Shown here: positions 1 to 10,700 of the stretch, one piece after another | Layout of the letters: each line of letters begins with the position of its first letter | Position numbering within the stretch: position 1 is the first letter of the stretch | NCBI GenBank assembly: GCA_038380795.1 | Contig: CM076277.1 | Span: 4,307,501-4,371,500 of the forward strand | Reading direction: 5' to 3' | Length of the DNA: 64,000 nt | Source of the DNA: Pyrocephalus nanus | Taxonomy: Eukaryota; Chordata; Aves; Passeriformes; Tyrannidae | Position numbers and translations under genes: made by a program | The notes under the pieces: generated by a model | What the model was told of the DNA's origin: nothing | The model's database searches: none | What the model saw: only the letters and a program-made list of their open reading frames with translations

Positions 1-1089
1 GTCATCCACACTAAATAAAAAAACCTTCATACCATACAGAGGAAAATCCTCCACTTAAAACAGTATCCTCAGCTGACAAAAAAGATTTACCTTGAAGTGC
101 CCAGAGTAGGCTGGGAAGAAACAGAGGCAGCATAGACAGGCAGGTACTATAATAAGAATCTGCTTTGTCTGCAGATTCACTTAAACGGCTCAGCTCCTCA
201 TGAACTGATTTCAGCCTGATTATTTAAAGTAATAACAGCTCATTAATGAGGATTTTACTTCCTATTAGGGGATACAACTGGCTCTATTTAGCAAGTCTTC
301 AACCCACGCTTGCTTTCTTTGTCCCACTCAATGCTTTTCTCTCTCAAATCTTTGCCAGTGGTCAGAGGCAAAAAAATTATTCCTATTTGCATTATAGCAA
401 GGGCAGTGATATTATATCTCTTTCAAAAGACCCTTTTACAGGTATCCATCTGCCTTTCTGATGGTTTGAAACAGAGAAGGAAGTTGGCAGCTGGCAAATG
501 CCCAAGATCTGACCAGTCACAGCACAGGGAGGGGCTTGAGCAAACAGCTGGTGCCTCAGATGTCTGCTCCTAAGTTTCTTTTCTGCTCAAGTGGCAGAAA
601 AGCCCACCAGCCCTCCCAGTGCCCTGTCCTGAGCTTCAGGGGCTGCCACCTCTCCCCACAACACTGAATCCCAGCTGGGTTAGATATGGAAGGGTAAGTT
701 TTGCACTGAACTAGTCTTGTTCAACTTGTGCATCTCCTGACCAACAGCAAAGTCAGTGTACTTCCATCCCTTAGATGTGGGCAAGAGTTGGAGTGTGTAG
801 GTGCCTCCTCTTATTTTCCTGGTAACACAGACCCCTTTGCCTCTGTAGCATCATAAGGGATCAGTAAAGAAATAAGAGATCAAAGAACATTCTGAAAAAA
901 ATGGTGGGTAGTGAACAGGCTGCATAAGAACAAGAACATGAGGAAACACGATAGATTCACGCTGAGGCCTCTGAAGATGGGAATAAGAGGGTGAAACAGA
1001 AGTCTGCAGAAGGATATGAATATAATTGGGATATGGTTGGAGCTGTGAGATCTGTTAAATTGAATTTCTGTTTGGTATAACATCCCTTG

Positions 1090-1290
1090 TATATGTTAAT
1101 CGCTCTGTGCTTCAGCAGCCTGATTTAGTGTTATTATCCAAAAGGGTTCCTCAGCTGCCTTTGTCATAGGAAGATTACAAATTATTCCAGATAAGTAATG
1201 AAACTAAAGACCTTTAAAACTAATTGGCCATTGTGCAATCCCCTTAATATCCTTTCTTGTCTAACAAAAACCGAGAAGGCAATTAAGGGC
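1090..1290. promoter_or_regulatory. candidate conserved non-coding element
   Basis: An AT-rich block without repeats. It contains a SOX-like CCTTTGTC (1158-1165), a homeodomain-like TAATTGG (1221-1227) and a C/EBP-like ATTGTGCAAT (1230-1239). The motif density is typical of vertebrate developmental enhancers. Conservation cannot be assessed from one sequence, so the regulatory call is inference. Confidence 0.22.
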
Positions 1291-3654
1291 AAATACCAAA
1301 AAATCTGTACCTGGTCTCTTGCATGAAAATATGATTTATACACCCCCAGGTTTTCCTATCAAGAGAAAAAAATAAGGCAACTGTTCATCTGTCAACAGCC
1401 AACATAGCCAAAAAAACTCCAATCTCATATTAAAGCCTGAGCTGGGAATGGTTTGAGAACCACCCTCTCCTGGGCTTGCTAGAGAAAGCAGGAATTTCTG
1501 TAGGGTCTCCATATAGAATAAGGAGCTCTGGTGTTTACTGAGCTTAGCCAAGCCTGAGCTGCAGGTTCCTTTGAGATGCAGCAGCTTACTGACAGCTCTG
1601 AGAGGGGTTGTACCTGCCCAGCAGAGCCTTGGAGAGACATGAAATGGGTTTGCAGGACCCGGCTGTGCAAACCTGCCACAGCCCCGTGGCAGCTGCTCAG
1701 GCTCCATCAGAAAAGGCAAAACCAGACCTTGGAAAGTGTTCTAAGGCCTTCTGGCCTAATCAGTCAGGTTCCAGCTGCTGTTTGATGTTATTTTTAACAA
1801 CCACCATCCTAATCAGTTGGTGTTATGTTGTCTCTGTTCATCCTTTTCCCAGTCCTTAAAGTCCTCAATATTGCATTAAAATGGAGGAAATAGGAAAACA
1901 AATGATTGTGCAAGTCATCAGCAGGTGGGATCTGGGGAAATCAGCCCATCATTGCTCCTGAAAGGCTGTGATGGGCAAACACCACTCCAGCTGATGGGAG
2001 AATTGATGGCTGGGTGATCCCTCTGGAGGCCACTGAGCAAACAGCCTCTCACGGGATACCCAAGGCATTTGCTCAGCCTAATGCTCAGTTTTACTGTGCC
2101 ATTAATTCATAACACCTTTTCTGAGGCACTGCCTTGATCTTGACAAACTTTTACCTTGGTGTGTTACCTGCTTTGTTCATTTGTGCGACTACTTTAATCT
2201 CCCCTGGATGACTCGTGTCAGCTGTTAGATCTTTGCTTTATTTAATCCTGTGTTTCATGTTCACCTGCTCAGTTAGAAGTGGGATGGAGTCAGCCTAACA
2301 CTTTGGAGCTCAGGAGGAGAGGTTCAACCACGTTGCTGAGCTCCATTCTCCAGCCAGGAGCACCTCCCCGTGCTGCTTTCCCAAGAATGAGGTTTCAAAC
2401 CCATGTTTTGTCAAACCACAGGAGCCGAATTTGAACTGCACCTCGTGGGTTACGTGGATGCAGCAGTAATGAACAGATCTACATGTTAGATCTGCAGACA
2501 CAAGGGGAGGTGTGCAGCTTTGGGGTTCACATCCTGCCCCAAAGGCTGTTCCCTGTGTTGTGGGAGGCTGTGGGGAGGAAAGGTGACGGCTCAAGGATGT
2601 CACCCCATGAGCTGGCTCTGGCCACGGAGGGCCCTGATGAACCATCCAACTCTAGCTGGCAGAAATCAGCTGCAAGTATAGGGATTTCTCCTTTTGTGAA
2701 TGAGATAAAGCAAGATAAAAGAAGAGTGATGAACCAATACCTCTGCTTGGTCTTTAAAGTTGCCTAATACAACCTGCTTTTTCGTTTTATAGCCCCAAAC
2801 CACAGCAGTCTCCTCCTGAGTCTGTAGCTTTTGTATTTGGTTTGAAGTGCTGTATCTGCCTGATGGATGGCCTGGCTAACCCTTCACCTGCAGGAGGACA
2901 CCTCTGTGACAGTATGGCAAGATCTCTGTGAGGTTCCCATACCAAATAAATCCTTGAAGATCTGTTTCTTCCGAAAACATGTGACAGAATCGGTCCTGGG
3001 AGCCCAAAGAATTAAGTGCTGGGAAAGGGAAAGATCAAAATAAAAGTCAGGCACTGAAGAAAGTGCTTTCTTTTGAGTGGGGGGGCCTGTGAAGTGAAGC
3101 ATTCAGGAATTCCCGTGGGAATTGCAACCACATGAAATCTGCCTGCACCCAGAGGAGCCCTGGTCCCTGCAGCACCTGAGAGCATTGAACATCACCCACA
3201 ACCTCACCAACCTCTACACAGGTTTCTTTATTTTTTTTCTAGAAAACTGAGCCCACCAAGCCAGTAAATCCACCCAGATTTAATAGGACCTTGTGGGTAA
3301 ATATTTCTCCCTGAACAGCCCCTAATGTTAAAGCGGTTTTCATGTTTACAATAAAATTCCACCTGTTTTGCTGCTGTATCAGTGTCCTGGCAGCACCTCC
3401 TGTGCTCTCAAGTACCCAGTCAGCCACGGCTCCTCTTCACATCCCTGTAAGGGCAAGAAAGCACCAAGTGCCTTACAGAGAGATTGTTGCTGCTCAGAGC
3501 CCAGGTGGGCATTTACCTCGAAAGATATGCTTTGTCTTTAATGAATTATTGCTTTTTATCAGGCTTTGTTTTCCATGTGAGGCAGAAGCTTCAACCTCCC
3601 TGGTAAAAGGGATCCTAGGAAAGCTCATTTAAATTTCAAGGATCTCTTAGGGAT

Positions 3655-3850
3655 AGTTGCTAATGGTTATGCTAATTGGCATAGGGTGTGAGTGACAGTT
3701 ATGTCCTGGAATGATTCGCAAATCACATTTTCTTGGAGCTTATTAGCAGACTCATTAACTGTACAACAGTACATTACTTTCAGAAATTCAGATCTAAGCA
3801 GAAAATTAAAATTATTTGCTAAATGACCTAATAAAATTGAATAAAATGTG
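3655..3850. promoter_or_regulatory. candidate conserved non-coding element with POU-like near-palindrome
   Basis: An AT-rich block centred on ATGCTAATTGGCAT (3669-3682). This is a near-perfect palindrome whose left half resembles a POU octamer (ATGCTAAT). Several ATTA cores follow. No repeat family is recognised. Enhancer function is inferred from composition and motifs only. Confidence 0.25.
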
Positions 3851-4639
3851 CTGAGAAAGTGAAAGCTGAGGTATATCAGGACTCCAGAATTTGGATAAAA
3901 TCATCTCCGTTTACCATTGATGTTCCCCCCTTCTCTGGGAGTAGCTGTACCACAAGTGAGCCTCAGAAACATGTTTAGATATGAAAACAAATGAACTCAA
4001 ATCAACAGTAACAAAACCCAGCTCACTGCATCCAGAGCTGGCATTAAATTTTACTTCAGACTCGGCCAGGACTTTGTCCAGTGATTCATCTTGTGGTCCC
4101 TCCTTCACATCTCTGTGTCTCCTTCCCTCCACAATTCCCCATGCAGTCAAAACCCCAAACAGCTGCACTTTCCTGCTTCCCTGATAAAATCCTTTGGCAG
4201 ACATATTTATAATGATAAAAGTCTTCTTTGAAATCAAAGGAAGTATGAGAAGGAAGCAGATCCCAGGTATTTAGTTTTACTTACAGGTGAGAGAGGAGAC
4301 ACTTTGAAATCACCAAAAAAAAAAAAAAAAATAGTCTAATGAACATATATTTAAATTTTTACAAAACTATTGTGTACTGCCAAGATACCTAGTGCCAAGT
4401 CTGTGAAGGAAGGAGAATCTGATTTATGATTTTGTGTGGACACAGGATAACACTGATGCTCCAAATCAAAGTTTGCTAGGAGGCAAATCCTCATATATTT
4501 AATAATTAACCACTGAAAACCAAGATTTGTGTTAGCACCTGCTGATACACAACACAGCATTCCCTGCAACTTATGCCACTCAGATATGTCTTCTGAGTGT
4601 CAGGTGTAAAATTTCTGCCACCAGTTCCATCTCTTTAAT

Positions 4640-4730
4640 CCTAAAATCAGGGAATTGGGCTGGAAGGGACCCAAAGACCATCTCATTCCAAACTTACTGC
4701 CATGGGCAGAAACACCTTCCACTAGGCCAG
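4640..4730 (-). mobile_element. CR1 LINE 3'-end fragment
   Basis: On the plus strand this reads as the reverse complement of a CR1 tail: a degenerate terminal ATTC-type repeat, then a GGGCTGGAAGGGACC match, then the CCATGGGCAGA..CACCTTCCACTAG block. CR1 elements are non-LTR retrotransposons whose copies in birds are nearly always 5'-truncated, as here. It has no coding capacity. Confidence 0.85.
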
Positions 4731-6497
4731 TTTTTCTCTTTGTTTCTTTCTTTCTTGGCTCTCTAAGCACACCAGCAAGCAACAGTCTTTTAAGGGGCTT
4801 TAAAGCCTTTTTTGAGGCCTTCAGTTCAAAAGTCACTGGGCTGGATCAGACACACCCCCCAAGGCACACACAGATCCAAAATTTCTGTTAAGCTTTCAAG
4901 GAACCTGGTCTTCACCTCATATTCAGAATAAAAACGTGTGATTTCTTTTGGTTCTGGATTCTATTGAGGACTCTTTAAATATCTCAACTTCATAAAACCT
5001 CGAGCAGTAGCAGAAATAACTGATGAGTGTTCGGATTTCTTGGCACACTGAAGTGCTTGAAAATTTCTCTCCAGTTCCACGTTCCTCACAGGCATTGTTA
5101 TATTTCCAATTTATCTCAGGGTGAATAAAACACATTCTGGTTCATGACACTTTTCTGTAGGATTTTTTTTTATTTTTTAAGTCACATAACAGCAGGTCTT
5201 AAATAGAATCCATGGGAATATTTTTTTCACTGAAGAAATCTCAAACCAAAGGAAGCTATTTAAATGTAAAAGTGTTTGTCAACCCCACAAAACTTTGTTT
5301 TACAAAAGCAGCAATCTGATAAGATTGTAGTGATCCACAATGAAAGGCAGAGCTTTTTTATTCTTCAGCTGGAACTTCAAAAGAACTAACTTTTGAAATA
5401 AAAGGTTTTAGACAACAGAAATTAGAATTAAATATTTCGATACCATGGAAACAATCACTTCACACAAAAAAATACCTTCAGTTCTGGTGCTTTGGAATTG
5501 AAATACCTGAATTTGTGATGCTCTGAATAAATGGGGAAATCTGTGTTCTTCAAAAACATTGGATTTTTTAAGTGTTCCATGTTTTTAGTATAACATTCCA
5601 CCCTGATCCATGGTCTCCTTTAAAAGACAGCAGATCTGCTCCAAAAGAGTCACTGCAACTCATGGACACCACCCCAGCTGGAGAAACCATTGGGGAAAAG
5701 GAGCCATGAGAGCGATGGAGAAGTTGTGTTACATGTCCTGGGATGTTGGGATTAACCCATCCCTGGAGGAATCAGTGGGTCATGCACTTGCTTTTAAAAC
5801 GTGCAGGAAGGGCCATGCCAGGAGCTGCACTGGAGATGGGAATTCCAGCACAGCTCAGCCCCTCTGGGAGTTGCCTCTGCTGGGCCCTGGGAGGGTGAGG
5901 GTTTGTGTTTGTTGATTTCCAGGTCCCCCTCCTCAACAGGGCACTGGCAGTTCCTCATGCCCACGACATCAGGTTGATGTAGCCTTACTTTTTTCTGTGT
6001 CTGAAGTGAACTCAGCTTCTAACCTGGGGAAGCCCACACTGTCTTTCCCCTTTCATCTCAGCTCTGGCAGCAGAGGCTGGAGGTTTGACCTCCAAGCCTT
6101 TAGGACTCTGCTCTCCGAACCTTTGCCTCCCTCCACTTCAACTTCCCCATGAACCAAAGGTGCCTCTGTGCCATGAACAGCCCTCACTTTTTCACCACTT
6201 TCCCCAGAACACCAGATCCAGTGTGGAGAAAGGTTAATAGAGGCCTGAGGAAAGGTCATGGGTGGAAAGGACAGATTTCTACTGATGGAAGCAGGTTGAA
6301 GTCTACTGTTGTCTATCCCTAGTGTCCCACCCACCTTTCCCATCACAAAATTATACCTAAGTCTTGTGAAGGCAATTTCTAGTAATTAGAACTGCATTTA
6401 AGTCCAGAAACCGTGATTTTGTCTCAGCAGGTCCTTTGGAAGATTTTCTTCAAACTATAGTAGAAATGCTGGTTTAATCCACCTATTATTGTTCATT
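4731..6497. other. non-coding stretch, no gene recognised
   Basis: Unique-looking sequence with no supported exon or repeat. Frames such as 5610-5915 (plus) and 6053-6346 (minus) are open but lack paired splice sites. Confidence 0.5.
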
Positions 6498-6630
6498 TTC
6501 AAGGCCAGGTTGGACAAGGCTTAGAGTAACCTGGTCTAGTGGAAGGTGTCCCTGTCCATGGAGGGATGCTGGAATGGGATGATCTGTAAGGTCCCTTCCA
6601 ACCCAAACCATTCCATGATTCTTTGATTCC
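6498..6630 (+). mobile_element. CR1 LINE 3' terminus, plus orientation
   Basis: It reads in CR1 sense on the plus strand: CAAGGCCAGGTTGGAC, then the ACCTGGTCTAGTGGAAGGTG block, then CTTCCAACCCAAACC and a terminal ATGATTCTTTGATTC. It abuts, with no spacer, a CR1 piece in the opposite orientation (6631-6755). The two pieces cover adjacent, non-overlapping parts of the CR1 consensus, which suggests one element rearranged internally. Confidence 0.88.
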
Positions 6631-6755
6631 CACTGCCAGGGTTGAGGCAGCCACAGCCTCTCTGGGTATGGCAACCTGTGCCAGGACCTCATCACCCTCA
6701 CAGGCAAGAATTTCTTCCCAATAACTAATCTAAACCTAATTCGGTTTGAGTTAAT
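6631..6755 (-). mobile_element. CR1 LINE segment just upstream of the 3' terminus, minus orientation
   Basis: The plus strand reads as reverse-complement CR1: CACTGCCAGGG, a GCAGCCACAGCCTCTCTGGG match, CCTGTGCCAGGACCTCATCA, then AAGAATTTCTTCCC. It ends near TCGGTTTGAG. Its CR1 coordinates stop where those of the neighbouring plus-oriented piece begin. Confidence 0.85.
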
Positions 6756-9700
6756 AGCATGGATGGACACTGCCTCAGGATCCAGACATTCCTTAAACAG
6801 GGCTGGATTGGGCATGGGCATTTTTGCCAGTGATTGGTCTGACTTGCTACCAAAAAGAGGATCAAAGCTAAACTATTTGACTTCAAGTCTGAGCTTTCCT
6901 GGTGCTCCAAGAGCTGGGCCTGGAATTTCAGTTTGATGTCTCCTCGGACACCGTGAGCAAAGGGCAGCCCAGAGGGTGGCCAGGAGAGAACATGACCTGC
7001 ATGTCCCTTCCTCTTCCTCCAGAAACCAAATCAGAAACACAGGCAAATAGAAACTCATGTCCTGGGAGCAAAGGACATCCAGGAAAACAAAACAGGAGGA
7101 AGATCAAACTTCTTTTGAAGTTCAGACTTGCAATGCATGATCTCCAAAAAGCATAATAATGCTGTCCAATACTTGCATCTTTAGACTTGCTTAATCTTCA
7201 GGGGCTGTCAGGAAGTCTGTGGAGTCAAAGCCACTGCACAACAGACTCCTTCACACAGTGCCTTTCCTCCCAAGCCCTTTCCACATTAGTGACCCAGCTG
7301 TGCCTCCAGAAGAATTTCTATTTGGCTTCAGAAGCTGCTCAGCATGTTGTAAAATCAGCCTGCCTGTTTAGGAAGCTGCATGCAAATCTGGGAACTCAGC
7401 AACACACTCTGCACTCTGAAAAAGCCATTCTGGGTTGATTTCTGTTTCCTTACATTTAAAATGGGGACAAAAAACCCTGCACTGATCCCCAGTATTGAAT
7501 TGAGTGGAAGGGGCTGGGGCTCTGTGGTGGCAGAGGAGGGGTCTCCTTGTCAGCACATTTCAGTCTGGGATTTTACACAACCTCAGTTCTGGCACAAACC
7601 AACTGGTGCCACCACTTTGCTTTAAGAGACCCCTATTTCCCAAGAGTTTTACTTAAATCTGGGAGCTGCAGCCACAACTTTAGGGCATTCAAACCATCCA
7701 CAGGCAGTGTTGTTCTGATACTTTCACAAGAGGGAAAGTACCCCAAGCATTCACCCTTTCAAAAGTGAACCCCAAGTGTTTGCAGCTCGTCCTGTTGGCT
7801 GCTGGAGTTTTCCCCTGTAGCTACATATTTCCACTATATTTCTGTGCCTGTAGTAATAAAAACAAGGTAATAATTTAGCTCCCATGGTTGTTGTACTGAA
7901 ACTGGGTTTTTATTCCAGCCTCTTATCTTCTCCACTCAGAGCCAATGTATCTTATTACTTTGCAGCAAACATGGTCAGAGATGAAAGATTCTGTCACATA
8001 TTTCCCTTCATATTAAACCACAAGGCTTTATCCTTTCCTTTCACTCTTCAATCTTGGGTTTCATTGTTTCTGACTATCTCTGCCACATGTGATTTTGGCT
8101 TTCACATGAATAGGTGTGTTTATTTATCCTCTTTATCACAACCAAATGAGATTGGGGGCACTTTAAAATACCTGACCACTGAATGCTGTTTCCTCAGGTA
8201 TTCATGGCAACAACCTCACCAGGGCAGACTCAGAGTTATGCACATACCAGAATAAAACATTTTTGAAGACTTGCAGCATTTCTACACATTCTCTTTACCT
8301 GTTTCATACATGAGTGTGTCACAGCAGGAAAAAAAATTACCAAGGAGGGGTAAGTAGCACCAAGCCAGGTCCTGCCCACACCAGCACAGGGGAAGGGACC
8401 CAGAGGACAAGAACTCAGGCAGAACTCAGCAGGACATTTTGGGAGGCCCTGGGACTGGCTAAACTACATCATGTTCTCCCCATATCAGCAAAACGCAGCC
8501 CAGCTGCAGGTAAGGATTAAAATTCTCGATCATTCAGTACCACAGTTAATTATTTTTCCCCTCTATCTTCACCCTTCAGATCTCAGATTTTTTTTTTCCC
8601 TGGTAAAGGGTTGGGTTTGCTGCAGCCTCAGTGAGTATGACTTCTATCCTGCTGAGGGAGAAATGGGGGTCAGAAAAATAATCAGAGTTCTGAAAACTAT
8701 TTAAGTAGTAATAGTTCACCTTTTTAATTTGTACTTTGAGGATGGAATGGAAGAGAAGCCAGGAAGATCAGGATGCCTGAAGGATTAGTACCTGATTTGA
8801 GTTTAAAGGAGTAATCACATCACCTAATTTAGTCTCCTTATGTCAGAAGCTGCATTTCTCTAGATAATCAGTGAAACAAGGTGATGATTCCAGAGGGAGA
8901 CTCAAGCTGTGCTTCAACCACAAAACTTAGAAGCTCATCCTTGTCTTATTCAAATTTTTGCTATTTTTCCACCGTGGTTCATCTCCCTTTCTGCTTTCCA
9001 GGAGGGAGATGGGGCCCATTTCAGCCAGGACAGGCAGCAGGCAGAGATAAATGTGTCTCACTGAGCACACCCGGGCTCTTTCAGATTATTTGAGATCAGC
9101 AGTGACTGGGGCTATGGCATAGAAGTCCTGAATAACTGTCAGAAGACCCCTCATTTGGTTTACAGAAACTACAGATGCTCTCATCCCCTTAATGGCTTGG
9201 ATTCTGAGGCCTCTGAAGGAGACAGTGACAGGGCTTTCAGCAATCCAGTGTAGCACTGGGGCTGCCAACCATAACTACACCTTGTCCTTGCACATGCACA
9301 GAGAACCAGACGTGGCTGAATCCCTTCAGGGTTGTGCTGGCAACCACAAGAGCTCTCTCCTTTTCCCACAGTGCCACTTTCATCAGGTGCAAAAGAAGTC
9401 CCATAGTTTTCCCATGAATGCAGCTGAGCCACAGTGAGCCCACTTTTATGTGGCTACTTCACAGTTGTCCACCCACTGTTTAGCTGAAACAGTGGGTTGG
9501 AATGGTAGGAAAGGAGACCCAACAGGGAACATCTCTGGGTGTGATTTCCTATTCACACCTCTAATTAGTGTCAGCGGAGTCATCAGTGGTGCAGTCACAT
9601 TAATTACATGTGAATGGCAGCTCCAGCAGCTTGGAGAACAAGTACAATTTCCACTAGAGTGCCAAAAAGGACATGCTTTTGACATAACATGAATCTGAAT

Positions 9701-10053
9701 GTATTAAGAAATAAATTGTGATTTAAATACTTTAATATTGAAATAGATTGTATTATGGTAGCAATGGAAAAGATGACCAAAAAAAATGGAAAAGTCTCCA
9801 AAATGGAGAGTCTCCAAAGGGTGATTTAGAGCATGCATGGGCTCAGTCACTCTGATCACAGGGAGCTTGGGTGCACTTGTAGCACTGTTTGGTGGCTGTG
9901 GCTGGGTGGGAGGGTCTGTCTGGCTGACACCCTGAGTCACACAGTGATGGGGATGAGGATGTGCCCTGTCACAGGGGGCTTGTTCCAGGCAGTGTGGGGC
10001 TGGGATGGTAGCACAGGCAGACAGGCCTACGGTAGATCTGCTCTCTCCCAGGC
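6756..10053. other. non-coding stretch, no gene recognised
   Basis: No supported exon or repeat. A perfect-looking plus donor (CTGCAG|GTAAGG at 8510/8511) follows an acceptor-like CCCCATATCAG by only 21 bases. I do not call it an exon. Confidence 0.5.
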
Positions 10054-10197
10054 AACAGAAGAACACAGAATCACTAAGGTAGGGAAAGACCTTAATGCTG
10101 GACCTTAAGTCCAACCACTAACCCAGCACTGCCAAGTCCACCACAACATGCTAACTCCAGAGATCTGGAAATCTCCACTGCCTTGGCATGGCTGCCA
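10054..10197 (-). mobile_element. CR1 LINE 3'-end fragment, different subfamily
   Basis: The plus strand reads AGAATCACTAAGGT, a GGAAAGACCTT match, then GTCCAACCACTAACCCAGCA and CTGCCAAGTCCACCAC. This is the reverse complement of a CR1 tail variant distinct from the GGTTTGGGTTGG type seen elsewhere in the window. The 5' side decays beyond about 10197. Confidence 0.8.
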
Positions 10198-10479
10198 AGT
10201 CTGAAGTGTTGCCCTTTCCCGAGTTCCTGACTGGAAGAGAACCATTTCCAATTACACTCCCTTAATATTTTCATTAAAAAAGGAAACAACTTCCAAGCTA
10301 TATGGAGATCAAAAATCTTCCTACAAACTGCATTCTGCCACTGAATGTTAACAACTTTGAGATTTTTATTTTTTTTTTTCCCATTAAGAGGCATTTTCCT
10401 GGCCATTAGCATCCCAGTACTCCTGTACAGAAGTGCATTACCTCTAACAGGGTAGAGCTGACAAGCAGCAAGAGATGTG

Positions 10480-10700
10480 TAGCTCCCTGATGGTTAAATC
10501 TATAGGAAACCTCTGGTGTCTAATGAAACCTCTATGGAGACCTCCATATTAACCATGGTTTAATGCTCTATAATGGCAGTGAATAATTTATCTATGAGCA
10601 ACAGCAACTCCTCGTTCTGTGTGCATTAAGGGTTATTTATGAGGTAATTTTAACAGTTTCACACTGGCTGGTCATTATGTCACTGAGGGCTGGCTGTCGG
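10480..10700. promoter_or_regulatory. candidate conserved non-coding element
   Basis: An AT-rich block with the palindrome AACCATGGTT (10551-10560) inside a longer near-palindrome, a duplicated GAAACCTCT (10506-10514 and 10525-10533), and several TTAT/ATTA cores. No repeat family is recognised. The enhancer call is inference. Confidence 0.22.

Larger units (their letters stand above)
1..4639. other. non-coding stretch, no gene recognised
   Basis: The open frames here are short, overlap on both strands and lack convincing paired splice sites. No interspersed repeat was recognised. Two AT-rich motif-dense blocks (1090-1290 and 3655-3850) are listed separately. A 17-base A run ends at 4331. Confidence 0.5.
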
